A stretch of DNA of 14,974 nucleotides from Desulfobacterales bacterium. Lineage in GTDB: Bacteria > Desulfobacterota > Desulfobacteria > Desulfobacterales > JASFBJ01. The position numbers and the translations under genes are program-made. The stretch is from positions 1-14,974 of the forward strand of contig JASFBJ010000053.1 of the NCBI GenBank assembly GCA_030149585.1. The letters run 5' to 3'. The notes under the pieces were generated by a model. That model was given only the letters and a program-made list of their open reading frames with translations, was not told the origin of the DNA and ran no database searches. Below, piece after piece: positions 1-6,115 of the stretch (the first letter of the stretch is position 1; every line of letters begins with the position of its first letter).

Positions 1-51
1 TCCAGCGTGGGAATGCAGACCACATAGGGTTCCCACGCTGGAGCATGGGAA
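1..51. repeat. REP-like GC-rich palindromic repeat, three-arm
   Basis: The arm TCCAGCGTGGGAA (1-13) is the exact reverse complement of TTCCCACGCTGGA (30-42). The latter also pairs in the other direction: TTCCCACGCT (30-39) with AGCATGGGAA (42-51), with one mismatch. Two mutually exclusive hairpins therefore share the central arm. It is much richer in G+C than the surrounding DNA. The motif resembles the TTCCCACGCT-type interspersed repeats that in many bacteria go with RAYT (REP-associated tyrosine transposase) genes; that link is from memory, and no transposase is visible here. The element may continue to the left of the window. Between it and position 168 I see only a small 5-bp hairpin (AATAG 114-118 / CTATT 123-127) and no gene. 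Confidence 0.65.
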
Positions 52-168
52 CCAGACAAGAAGCAACATCTAAAAAGTGTAAACTAAATTTGAAGGATGC
101 ATAAAAATCTTGAAATAGCTCGCTATTCCTGCAACTTTTGTACTTTTATATCAAACAGACCTGACCTT

Positions 169-317
169 TAGATTGTCACATAATAAATTTAACAAGGCCA
201 GAGAGAGGAGATAATACTAATAGTATATCGCAGGCCGATAACGCAGTGAAATTATTTATGTGACGATCTATAAATCTGTGCGCCTACTTGTAGAAGTTAT
301 TTCGTCCTTGTTCCTAA
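169..317. repeat. Composite AT-rich repeat element (motifs A, A-inverted, B-inverted)
   Basis: Motif A (169-191, begins TAGATTGTCACATAATAAAT) recurs exactly at 14110-14132. An inverted copy lies at 249-270 (19 of 22 bases match the reverse complement), so A and inverted A could form a long stem around a 57-nt spacer. The spacer contains a perfect small palindrome (ATACTA-A-TAGTAT, 214-226). Motif B, read on the minus strand as TTAGGAACAAGGACGAAAT (317 to 299), recurs with one mismatch at 14130-14148. The right edge overlaps the sdhB stop codon (314-316). I do not recognise the family. It could be a non-autonomous interspersed element or a structured 3' end of the sdh transcript; there is no U-tract that would make it a standard terminator. 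Confidence 0.55.
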
Positions 318-1078
318 CGAACCGAGGAAAACAGGCTTGCCTTAATAAATTCACGGTTCAAGCGGGCAATATTGATAATGGAAATTTCCTTGGGGCATTC
401 TGCCTCGCATTCGGTTTCGTTTGTACAGTTGCCAAAACCAAGACAGTCCATTTCCCTGACCATGGCGATGGCGCGTCTTGCGGCTTCGGGCCTGCCCTGG
501 GGCAAAAGCGCGAGCTGGGAAATTTTTGCGCCTACAAATAACATGGCTGAGGCATTGGGGCAGGCAGCCACACATGCCCCGCAACCAATACATGCCGCGG
601 CATCCATTGCAAGTTCAGCTATTTCCTGGGGAATCGGGATGGCATTGGCGTCCGGGGCACCACCTGTATTGGCTGATATATAACCACCCTTTTGAATGAT
701 TTTGTCAAAACCACTGCGGTCAACCACCAGATCTTTAATAATTTTAAAAGCCCGTGCACGCCAGGGCTCGACGATAATAGTATCCCCGTTGGAAAAGTGG
801 CGCATATGCAACTGGCAAAGTGTAGTGCCTTTTTCCGGGCCATGTGCCCGGCCGTTAATCATCGCACCGCACATACCGCATATTCCTTCGCGGCAGTCAT
901 GATCAAAAGCAATGGGCTCCGTGCCGTTTAAGGTTAATTTTTCATTAACCACATCTATCATTTCAAGAAAAGACATATCAGTGGAAATATTTTCAGCCTG
1001 GTATGTTTCAAGCTTGCCTTTAACATTTGATCCTTGCTGGCGCCATACCTTTAATGTCAGATTTATTGTTTTTGTCAC
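314..1078 (-). CDS. sdhB: Succinate dehydrogenase/fumarate reductase iron-sulfur subunit
   Basis: This is the electron-transfer subunit of succinate:quinone oxidoreductase; it passes electrons from the FAD of SdhA to the hemes of SdhC through three Fe-S clusters on the cytoplasmic face. The 254-aa protein shows the [2Fe-2S] ligands C62, C67, C70 and C88 in the N-terminal ferredoxin fold. CIGCGACVAACP (C163, C166, C169, C173) and C218-x5-C224-x3-C228-P supply the [4Fe-4S] and [3Fe-4S] clusters. An additional cysteine, C212, precedes the last group. The start is GTG at 1078, overlapping the sdhA stop by four bases (GTGA), with AAGGAG six bases upstream inside sdhA, so translation is probably coupled. 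The last residues (FSSVR) and the TAG stop are encoded where the 169-317 repeat begins. sdhB and frdB cannot be told apart by sequence alone. Confidence 0.95.
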   Translation of the reverse strand: MTKTINLTLKVWRQQGSNVKGKLETYQAENISTDMSFLEMIDVVNEKLTLNGTEPIAFDHDCREGICGMCGAMINGRAHGPEKGTTLCQLHMRHFSNGDTIIVEPWRARAFKIIKDLVVDRSGFDKIIQKGGYISANTGGAPDANAIPIPQEIAELAMDAAACIGCGACVAACPNASAMLFVGAKISQLALLPQGRPEAARRAIAMVREMDCLGFGNCTNETECEAECPKEISIINIARLNREFIKASLFSSVR

Positions 1079-2988
1079 TTATAACTCCTTTGTGTTAATT
1101 GGACATTTTCAAAAACCAAAGGCTCTTTGTGGAGTACAGGTTCTTTGTTGTCTTCCGTAAATTCCCAGGCCGCCACGTGACAAAAATTTTCATCATCACG
1201 CAAAGCTTCGTTTTCTTCGGTCTGATGGGCTTCATTAAAATGACCTCCACATGATTCCTGACGGTCAAGGGCATCTGAAATCATTAATTCTGCGAATTCA
1301 AGAAAATCAGCCACTCTGCCGGCCTTTTCAAGGCTCTGATTGAAGTCATTATTATTACCGGGAACCTTAGCATTTTCCCAGAATTCCGCACGTAATTCCT
1401 GAATCATTATTTTTGCTTTACTCAAACCCTCATTATTTCTGGACATGCCGCAATATTCCCACAGAATTCGGCCCAGTTGTTTATGAATATCATCCACAGT
1501 CCGTTTACCATTAATGGTCAGCAGTTTTTTAATACGCTTTTTAACCTCTGATTCCGCATCATTAAAGGCTGGATGCTTCGTTGTATTGTCACCTTTGGTA
1601 ATGCCGTTAAGATACCCGCCAATAGTATAGGGAATTACAAAATAACCGTCAGCCAGCCCCTGCATAAGAGCACTGGCGCCCAGACGATTGGCCCCGTGGT
1701 CGGAAAAATTGGCCTCACCTAATACAAAGAGTCCTGGAATATTGCTCATCAGGTTATAATCCACCCAGAGCCCACCCATGGTATAATGTATTGCAGGATA
1801 AATCATCATAGGAGTTTTATAGGGGTTTTCAGCAGTAATTTTTTCATACATCTGGAATAGATTACCATATTTTTTTGCAATTGCGTCATTGCCGTCTCTT
1901 TGGATTGCATCGGCAAAATCAAGATAAACCGCAAGTTTTGTTTCTCCAACGCCTTTGCTTAAATCGCATTGCTCTTTTGCATTTCGAGAAGCAACATCCC
2001 TTGGTACCAGATTGCCGAAACTTGGATATTTTTCTTCCAGATAATAATCTCGCTCATTTTCCGGGATTTGATCAGGACTGCGCGTATCTCCCGGTTTTTT
2101 GGGAACCCAGACCCGGCCGTCATTTCTCAAACTTTCGCTCATCAAGGTCAGTTTGGATTGATAATCGCCGTGCATTGGTATACAGGTGGGATGAATCTGG
2201 GTAAAACAGGGGTTGGCAAAAAGAGCGCCTTTTTTATAGGCTCTGAAACCAGCTGTTACATTTGAAGACATTGCATTGGTTGACAGGAAAAATACATTTC
2301 CATATCCTCCGTTACATAGAATCACTGCATCTGCGACATGTCGTTCAACTTCACCACTGATTAAATTTCTAGTAATAATTCCTTTGGCATGTCCGTCAAT
2401 AAGCACTAGTTCCAGCATCTCGCGACGTGGAAACATTTGAACCTTGCCAAGTCCTACCTGGCGCATCATGGCACTATACGCACCCAGCAGAAGCTGCTGG
2501 CCGGTTTGCCCTCTGGCGTAAAAAGTTCTGGAAACCTGGGCACCGCCAAAAGAGCGGTTGGCAAGCAAACCACCATAATCCCTGGCAAAGGGGATTCCCT
2601 GGGCCACTCCCTGATCAATAATATTATTGCTGACCTGGGCCAGCCGATAAACATTGGCCTCCCTTGATCTGAAATCACCGCCCTTTATTGTATCGTAAAA
2701 AAGGCGCTGGATGGAGTCACTATCATTAGGATAGTTTTTTGCAGCATTAATTCCGCCCTGGGCTGCGATGCTGTGGGCTCTGCGCGGGCTGTCCTGGATG
2801 CAAAATGTTTTAACATTATAGCCAAGTTCAGCCAGTGTTGCCGAGGCGGAACCACCAGCCAGGCCAGTACCTACAACTATTACCGTAAATTTTCTTTTAT
2901 TAGCAGGATTTACAAGTTTTAATTCAAAACAGTGCTTATCCCATTTGTCGGCCAATGGCCCATTAGGGATTTTAGCGTCTAAATGCAT
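1075..2988 (-). CDS. sdhA: Succinate dehydrogenase/fumarate reductase flavoprotein subunit
   Basis: This is the catalytic subunit that interconverts succinate and fumarate with covalently bound FAD. The 637-aa length suits the Bacillus/Bacteroidetes/delta-proteobacterial branch. Visible features are the dinucleotide motif VVGTGLAGGSA (39-49), the flavinylation histidine H72 in RRAHSIAAQGG, and the substrate-site residues H266 (QIHPT), R330 (VPRDVASR), H401 (AIHYTMGG) and R435 (HGANRLGA). The ATG at 2988 is preceded by AAGGAG at seven bases' spacing. It is the middle gene of sdhCAB, 73 bp downstream of sdhC and overlapping sdhB. In sulfate reducers and similar anaerobes this enzyme serves the oxidative TCA cycle or fumarate respiration; the direction used here cannot be read from the sequence. 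Confidence 0.96.
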   Translation of the reverse strand: MHLDAKIPNGPLADKWDKHCFELKLVNPANKRKFTVIVVGTGLAGGSASATLAELGYNVKTFCIQDSPRRAHSIAAQGGINAAKNYPNDSDSIQRLFYDTIKGGDFRSREANVYRLAQVSNNIIDQGVAQGIPFARDYGGLLANRSFGGAQVSRTFYARGQTGQQLLLGAYSAMMRQVGLGKVQMFPRREMLELVLIDGHAKGIITRNLISGEVERHVADAVILCNGGYGNVFFLSTNAMSSNVTAGFRAYKKGALFANPCFTQIHPTCIPMHGDYQSKLTLMSESLRNDGRVWVPKKPGDTRSPDQIPENERDYYLEEKYPSFGNLVPRDVASRNAKEQCDLSKGVGETKLAVYLDFADAIQRDGNDAIAKKYGNLFQMYEKITAENPYKTPMMIYPAIHYTMGGLWVDYNLMSNIPGLFVLGEANFSDHGANRLGASALMQGLADGYFVIPYTIGGYLNGITKGDNTTKHPAFNDAESEVKKRIKKLLTINGKRTVDDIHKQLGRILWEYCGMSRNNEGLSKAKIMIQELRAEFWENAKVPGNNNDFNQSLEKAGRVADFLEFAELMISDALDRQESCGGHFNEAHQTEENEALRDDENFCHVAAWEFTEDNKEPVLHKEPLVFENVQLTQRSYK

Positions 2989-3061
2989 GAATTACTCCTT
3001 TATTTATAATTGAAAAGTTAGTGAACCTAAAATAAAAAGCACACAGTATTAAAATAGACTG

Positions 3062-3703
3062 TCAGGATGTTATTGAAATAAAAACCGGCAGAAAGCCAAA
3101 ACCTATTCCAATGGCCAGGCTAAATATAATTCCAGCAAGTTTTATAGTCGGCATATATTTAATATGATTGAGGCCAAGAGTCTGAAAGGCACTCCAGAAA
3201 CCGTGGCTCACATGTATGGCGGCGATAATCATGGAAAAAATATAAATGCCGATATATAGGGGATTTTGGAAAGCACTTGCTATGATTTGGTAAATCGTTG
3301 TTTCGGATTTATCTACAAAATGAAAATTTAGCAGGTGAAAAATGAGAAAAGCTAAAATAATTAACCCGCTATACGGCATTGTAGCAGATCCCAGAGTGCG
3401 GCCACCAGCAGATTTATTAACACTATACCTTATTGGGCGAGCTGTAAGGTTCTGGTAAAACAGGGTCAGACCTGTTAAAATATGAACCAGACCAAAAAGC
3501 AAAAGACCGATTTCAGCGATGGTTATTAAGGGGCCTAAAGCGTGGAGATGCTCAGCATAGGAATTAAAGGCATCGGGACCACCATAAATCGATAGATTTC
3601 CGGCAAGGTGACCCATCAAAAATCCGCAAAAAGCAAATCCAGTAAAGGCCATCAGCAGCTTTTTCCCAATAGAACTTAGCACCATATTTGTCAGCCAATT
3701 CAT
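3062..3703 (-). CDS. sdhC: Succinate dehydrogenase cytochrome b subunit (type B, di-heme)
   Basis: This is the membrane anchor and quinone-reactive subunit of the sdhCAB complex. The protein has five hydrophobic segments and histidines where the two hemes b of type-B enzymes are held: H32 (MGHLAGN), H74 (GLVHILTG), H123 (LIFHLLNF) and H164 or H167 (IHVSHGF). One subunit carrying both hemes, with no SdhD, defines type B (Wolinella FrdC, Bacillus SdhC). I place the start at the ATG at 3703 (213 aa), because GGAGG (3709-3713) lies five bases upstream. A longer frame opens at ATG 3715, but that codon is part of the Shine-Dalgarno sequence and has none of its own. It is the first gene of the operon, divergent from tolQ. 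Confidence 0.93.
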   Translation of the reverse strand: MNWLTNMVLSSIGKKLLMAFTGFAFCGFLMGHLAGNLSIYGGPDAFNSYAEHLHALGPLITIAEIGLLLFGLVHILTGLTLFYQNLTARPIRYSVNKSAGGRTLGSATMPYSGLIILAFLIFHLLNFHFVDKSETTIYQIIASAFQNPLYIGIYIFSMIIAAIHVSHGFWSAFQTLGLNHIKYMPTIKLAGIIFSLAIGIGFGFLPVFISITS

Positions 3704-3754
3704 CAAATCCTCCATTTATAATAATATTATTATTTGGGTAAAAAACAAAAAAAT

Positions 3755-3797
3755 CTTTACTTCATATTACCATACTATATGGTAAATCAAAGTAAAG
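3755..3797. promoter_or_regulatory. Large two-part palindrome upstream of sdhC (operator or leader hairpin)
   Basis: CTTTACTT (3755-3762) pairs with AAGTAAAG (3790-3797), and TTACCATA (3767-3774) pairs with TATGGTAA (3778-3785) around the triplet CTA. Overall, 16 of 20 positions are symmetric, with the four unmatched bases grouped between the two blocks. It lies 52 bp upstream of the sdhC start and just downstream of the candidate minus-strand promoter. It would therefore sit at about +1 to +40 of the sdh transcript, fit for an operator of a dimeric or tetrameric repressor or for an mRNA hairpin. No regulator gene is in the window, and I do not recognise a named box. Confidence 0.55.
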
Positions 3798-3804
3798 ACG
3801 AAAG

Positions 3805-3831
3805 GTTACACTCTTTTAGCAAAAATGTCAA
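3805..3831 (-). promoter_or_regulatory. Candidate sdhCAB promoter
   Basis: On the minus strand, TTGACA (3831 to 3826, perfect -35) is followed after 15 bases by TGTAAC (3810 to 3805, four of six to the -10 consensus). The spacing is short, so the -10 assignment is uncertain. The predicted start near 3798 would put the 3755-3797 palindrome at the very 5' end of the transcript. Confidence 0.35.
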
Positions 3832-3856
3832 TGAATCTTTAAGCGCTGCAAACTTC

Positions 3857-3883
3857 TTGACACCCCCTTTGAGCTCGTATACT
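3857..3883 (+). promoter_or_regulatory. Candidate distal tolQ promoter
   Basis: A perfect -35 hexamer TTGACA (3857-3862) and a near-consensus -10 TATACT (3878-3883) are separated by 15 bases. It faces the tol operon and would give a leader of about 95 nt. The spacer is shorter than the 17-bp optimum. Confidence 0.45.
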
Positions 3884-3929
3884 AAATTATCGGTGTTGTA
3901 GTTTGGGCTTTTAATTCTTTATAAAAAAT

Positions 3930-3956
3930 TTCAACAAATTATAGTCAGTGTATAAT
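3930..3956 (+). promoter_or_regulatory. Candidate proximal tolQ promoter
   Basis: A perfect -10 TATAAT (3951-3956) lies 30 bp upstream of the tolQ start. The matching -35 is poor (TTCAAC, 3930-3935), so this may need an activator or may be chance in AT-rich DNA. Confidence 0.3.
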
Positions 3957-3985
3957 TAAAAAGTTTAAGCCAATGGAGAGATAGC

Positions 3986-4690
3986 ATGGGGCAATATGAA
4001 ATTGATTTAATCCGGATTATCGCTAGCGCAGGGCTGATGGTTCAGCTGGTGCTGCTGATTCTGCTGTTTTTTTCAGTAACATCATGGGGAATCATGTTTA
4101 TTAAATTTCGTTATATCAGAAAAGCAATTAAGGAGTCAGATCGTTTCATCGAATATTTCTGGAAAAGTCGTGATCTGGCCGGTGCTTTTACTAAAGCCAA
4201 ACAGCTAAAAGGCAGCCCGGTTGCCAGAATTTTCAGGATAGGATATCTTGAATTAAAAAGGATTCAAAGTCAGGAAGAAGCCAAGTCAAAAGATTCAGAT
4301 AGTGCTTCACTAAAAATCAGATCCAGGGGAGCTGATAATGTTAAAAGAGCCCTGCGCCGGGCAATCAATACTGAAATTACCCAAATGACCCAGATGGTTC
4401 CTTTTCTGGCGACTACTGGAAATACCACCCCGTTTATTGGTTTATTTGGTACTGTATGGGGAATTATGAACTCTTTTCATGGGATAGGGCTCAGCGGCTC
4501 GGCCAGTCTGGCGGTTGTGGCTCCAGGAATTTCAGAAGCTTTAATAGCAACGGCCGCTGGTTTGGCGGTTGCTATTCCTGCTGTGATTGCGTTTAATCAC
4601 TTTATGCAAAAAATAAAAGTAATTGAATCTGATCTTGTAAGTTTCGAGGCCGACTTTCTCAATATTATTGAAAGAGATATTTTAACTTAG
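3986..4690 (+). CDS. tolQ: Tol-Pal system proton-channel protein TolQ
   Basis: TolQ is the inner-membrane stator subunit that, with TolR, uses the proton gradient to energise TolA during outer-membrane constriction at division. The 234-aa protein has one N-terminal transmembrane segment (about 16-40), a cytoplasmic loop (about 41-135), and two further segments (about 137-162 and 172-204). The MotA/TolQ/ExbB signature is clear in the stretch around TPFIGLFGTVWGIMNSF (148-164) and in APGISEALIATAAGLAVAIP (179-198). GGAGAG (3975-3980) lies five bases before the ATG. It opens the tol operon with tolR 22 bp downstream. ExbB is the main alternative, but the following tolR-tolA-tolB-pal order settles the name. 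Confidence 0.94.
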   Translation: MGQYEIDLIRIIASAGLMVQLVLLILLFFSVTSWGIMFIKFRYIRKAIKESDRFIEYFWKSRDLAGAFTKAKQLKGSPVARIFRIGYLELKRIQSQEEAKSKDSDSASLKIRSRGADNVKRALRRAINTEITQMTQMVPFLATTGNTTPFIGLFGTVWGIMNSFHGIGLSGSASLAVVAPGISEALIATAAGLAVAIPAVIAFNHFMQKIKVIESDLVSFEADFLNIIERDILT

Positions 4691-4712
4691 CGATCGTATA
4701 AGGAAAAGTGAG

Positions 4713-5144
4713 ATGGCTATTGAGAGTAATAGCGACAGGCTGATGTCTGAAATCAACGTTACTCCTTTTGTGGATGTAATGCTTGTATTATTGATTATTT
4801 TTATGGTTACGGCTCCTATGATGACGCAAGGAGTTGATGTTTCGCTGCCTGAAGCAGCATCTAAACCTCTTATTGCTGAAAAAGAGCAGTTGGTAGTTAC
4901 GATTGATAAAAACCACAGCGTATATATTAACGACTATGAGGTTCAACCTGAGTTTTTGCAGGAAAAGCTGAAAAAGATACTTAAGGGCATGGATGACCAA
5001 AGGGTTTATTTTAAGGCAGACAAGGATATCTCTTATGGCCTGGTTGTTTATATAATGGCGGAGATAAAAGGGGCCGGCATTGATAATCTGGGGATGATAA
5101 CCCAACCATTAACCGATTTTCAATTTCCAAAGAAAAATAAATAG
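4713..5144 (+). CDS. tolR: Tol-Pal system protein TolR
   Basis: TolR is a single-pass inner-membrane protein that forms the proton path with TolQ and contacts peptidoglycan through its periplasmic domain. The 143-aa length is normal for the family. The transmembrane segment (about 18-38) contains the ExbD/TolR signature INVTPFVDVMLVLLIIFMV, with D21 at the position of the essential transmembrane aspartate (D23 in E. coli). The periplasmic part (about 45-135) has the usual alternating strands and the YGLVVYIMAEIKGAGI helix. AAGGA lies eight bases before the ATG. Met11, just ahead of the conserved motif, is a possible alternative start but lacks a good ribosome site. Confidence 0.94.
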   Translation: MAIESNSDRLMSEINVTPFVDVMLVLLIIFMVTAPMMTQGVDVSLPEAASKPLIAEKEQLVVTIDKNHSVYINDYEVQPEFLQEKLKKILKGMDDQRVYFKADKDISYGLVVYIMAEIKGAGIDNLGMITQPLTDFQFPKKNK

Positions 5145-5200
5145 ATTTAAACTCCATCAAAACCTTAATTTTCGGACGGGTTTTGTAGCAGGCCTCTTAT

Positions 5201-6058
5201 ATGCAAACATCTGTTAATAATTTTCATAAGACAAATGAACATTCCCTGCATACTATTATGCCTTTTGCACTTTCTTTGACAGTACATTTTATTCTATTTG
5301 CGGCTATAATTATTTCACCTGATTTTAAAAAACCAATAAAGACCTTACCAAGTGTTATCAACGTTAGTATGGTAAATCTTCCGGAATCTGAAAAAAAATC
5401 GGAAAAAGATATAGCCGTTAAAACCAGACCTGCCAAACCTGAAATAAAAGAAAAACATACGCAGAAGCATTTACCCGATAAAATTAAATCAAAACAAACA
5501 GCGCCTGCTTTATCAAAAAAAAAATTTAAAGTTAAAACTTCTTTAAAGAAAAAAACTTTTAAATCAGCCAGGGTGGTCAAAAGCGCGATAAAAAATATTG
5601 AAAAAAAAGTTGCAGAATCAAGGCCGGAGGCTCTGACTAACGTCCTTGAGCAGCTAAAGGCCAAGGTAATCAAGACCGAACAAAATAAAAAGGAGGTGGG
5701 GAAAGCTGGAAAAAAAGGCCTTTCTACCGGGCGGCAGAGCTTGCAGGGAAAAAAAATCGCCGCGTTAATAGATGTTTATCGGGTTGAGGTTGCCTATCAG
5801 ATTCAGAAAAACTGGGCTTTTTCAGATCAGCTGGCCGGCGGCAACGCCAAAGGCTTACAGGTTAGCCTGGTATTTAACATAATGCCCAATGGAGAGATCA
5901 GGGATCTTTGGTTCACCGATCGCTCCGGCAATAAATATCTGGATGAATCCGCTTATAAAGCGGTTATGAAATCAAACCCTGTTAATCCGCATCCTGCGGG
6001 AGTTTACAAACCCTTTGTACTAATGGCCTTGCGTTTTACATCTGAAGGGGTTAAGTAA
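5201..6058 (+). CDS. tolA: TolA-like energy transducer (TonB C-terminal fold)
   Basis: This protein links the TolQR motor to TolB and Pal across the periplasm. An N-terminal segment (about 21-40) contains S25-x3-H29, the Ser/His pair used by TolA and TonB to contact the motor. A long Lys/Glu-rich region follows (about 42-165), in place of the Ala-rich helix of E. coli TolA. The C-terminal domain (about 190-285) has the TonB/TolA pattern VAYQIQKNW, LVFNIMPNGEI and DESAYKAVMKSNP. I call it TolA from its position between tolR and tolB; on domain content alone it could be annotated as a TonB-family protein. No clear Shine-Dalgarno sequence precedes the ATG. A run of ten A (5515-5524) lies in the linker. 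The stop overlaps an ATG (TAATG). Confidence 0.85.
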   Translation: MQTSVNNFHKTNEHSLHTIMPFALSLTVHFILFAAIIISPDFKKPIKTLPSVINVSMVNLPESEKKSEKDIAVKTRPAKPEIKEKHTQKHLPDKIKSKQTAPALSKKKFKVKTSLKKKTFKSARVVKSAIKNIEKKVAESRPEALTNVLEQLKAKVIKTEQNKKEVGKAGKKGLSTGRQSLQGKKIAALIDVYRVEVAYQIQKNWAFSDQLAGGNAKGLQVSLVFNIMPNGEIRDLWFTDRSGNKYLDESAYKAVMKSNPVNPHPAGVYKPFVLMALRFTSEGVK

Positions 6059-6108
6059 TGAGTTGCACTAAAAATGCAGCTTTGTCTATCGCCTCATGCT
6101 CAAATTGA
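6058..6108 (+). CDS. Possible 16-codon coupling peptide between tolA and tolB
   Basis: The tolA stop TAA shares its last A with an ATG (TAATG). The resulting frame reads MSCTKNAALSIASCSN and stops at TGA 6106-6108, seven bases before the tolB ATG that fits the signal peptide. Since tolB has no Shine-Dalgarno sequence, ribosomes ending here could re-initiate at tolB. This is an inference from geometry only; a frame of this size can occur by chance. Confidence 0.25.
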   Translation: MSCTKNAALSIASCSN

Positions 6109-6115
6109 TAAAATT

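Noticed and set aside
260..1160. Several plus-strand and minus-strand open frames of 64-103 codons within sdhB
   Set aside because: They are shadows of a gene with complete Fe-S motifs, have no ribosome sites and no recognisable protein features.
5158..5185. Hairpin CAAAACC / GGTTTTG between tolR and tolA
   Set aside because: It is only 7 bp with a 14-nt loop and no T-run, within what AT-rich spacers give by chance.
6074..6115. tolB start at ATG 6074
   Set aside because: It would put 14 polar residues before the signal peptide; ATG 6116 gives a standard exported N-terminus.
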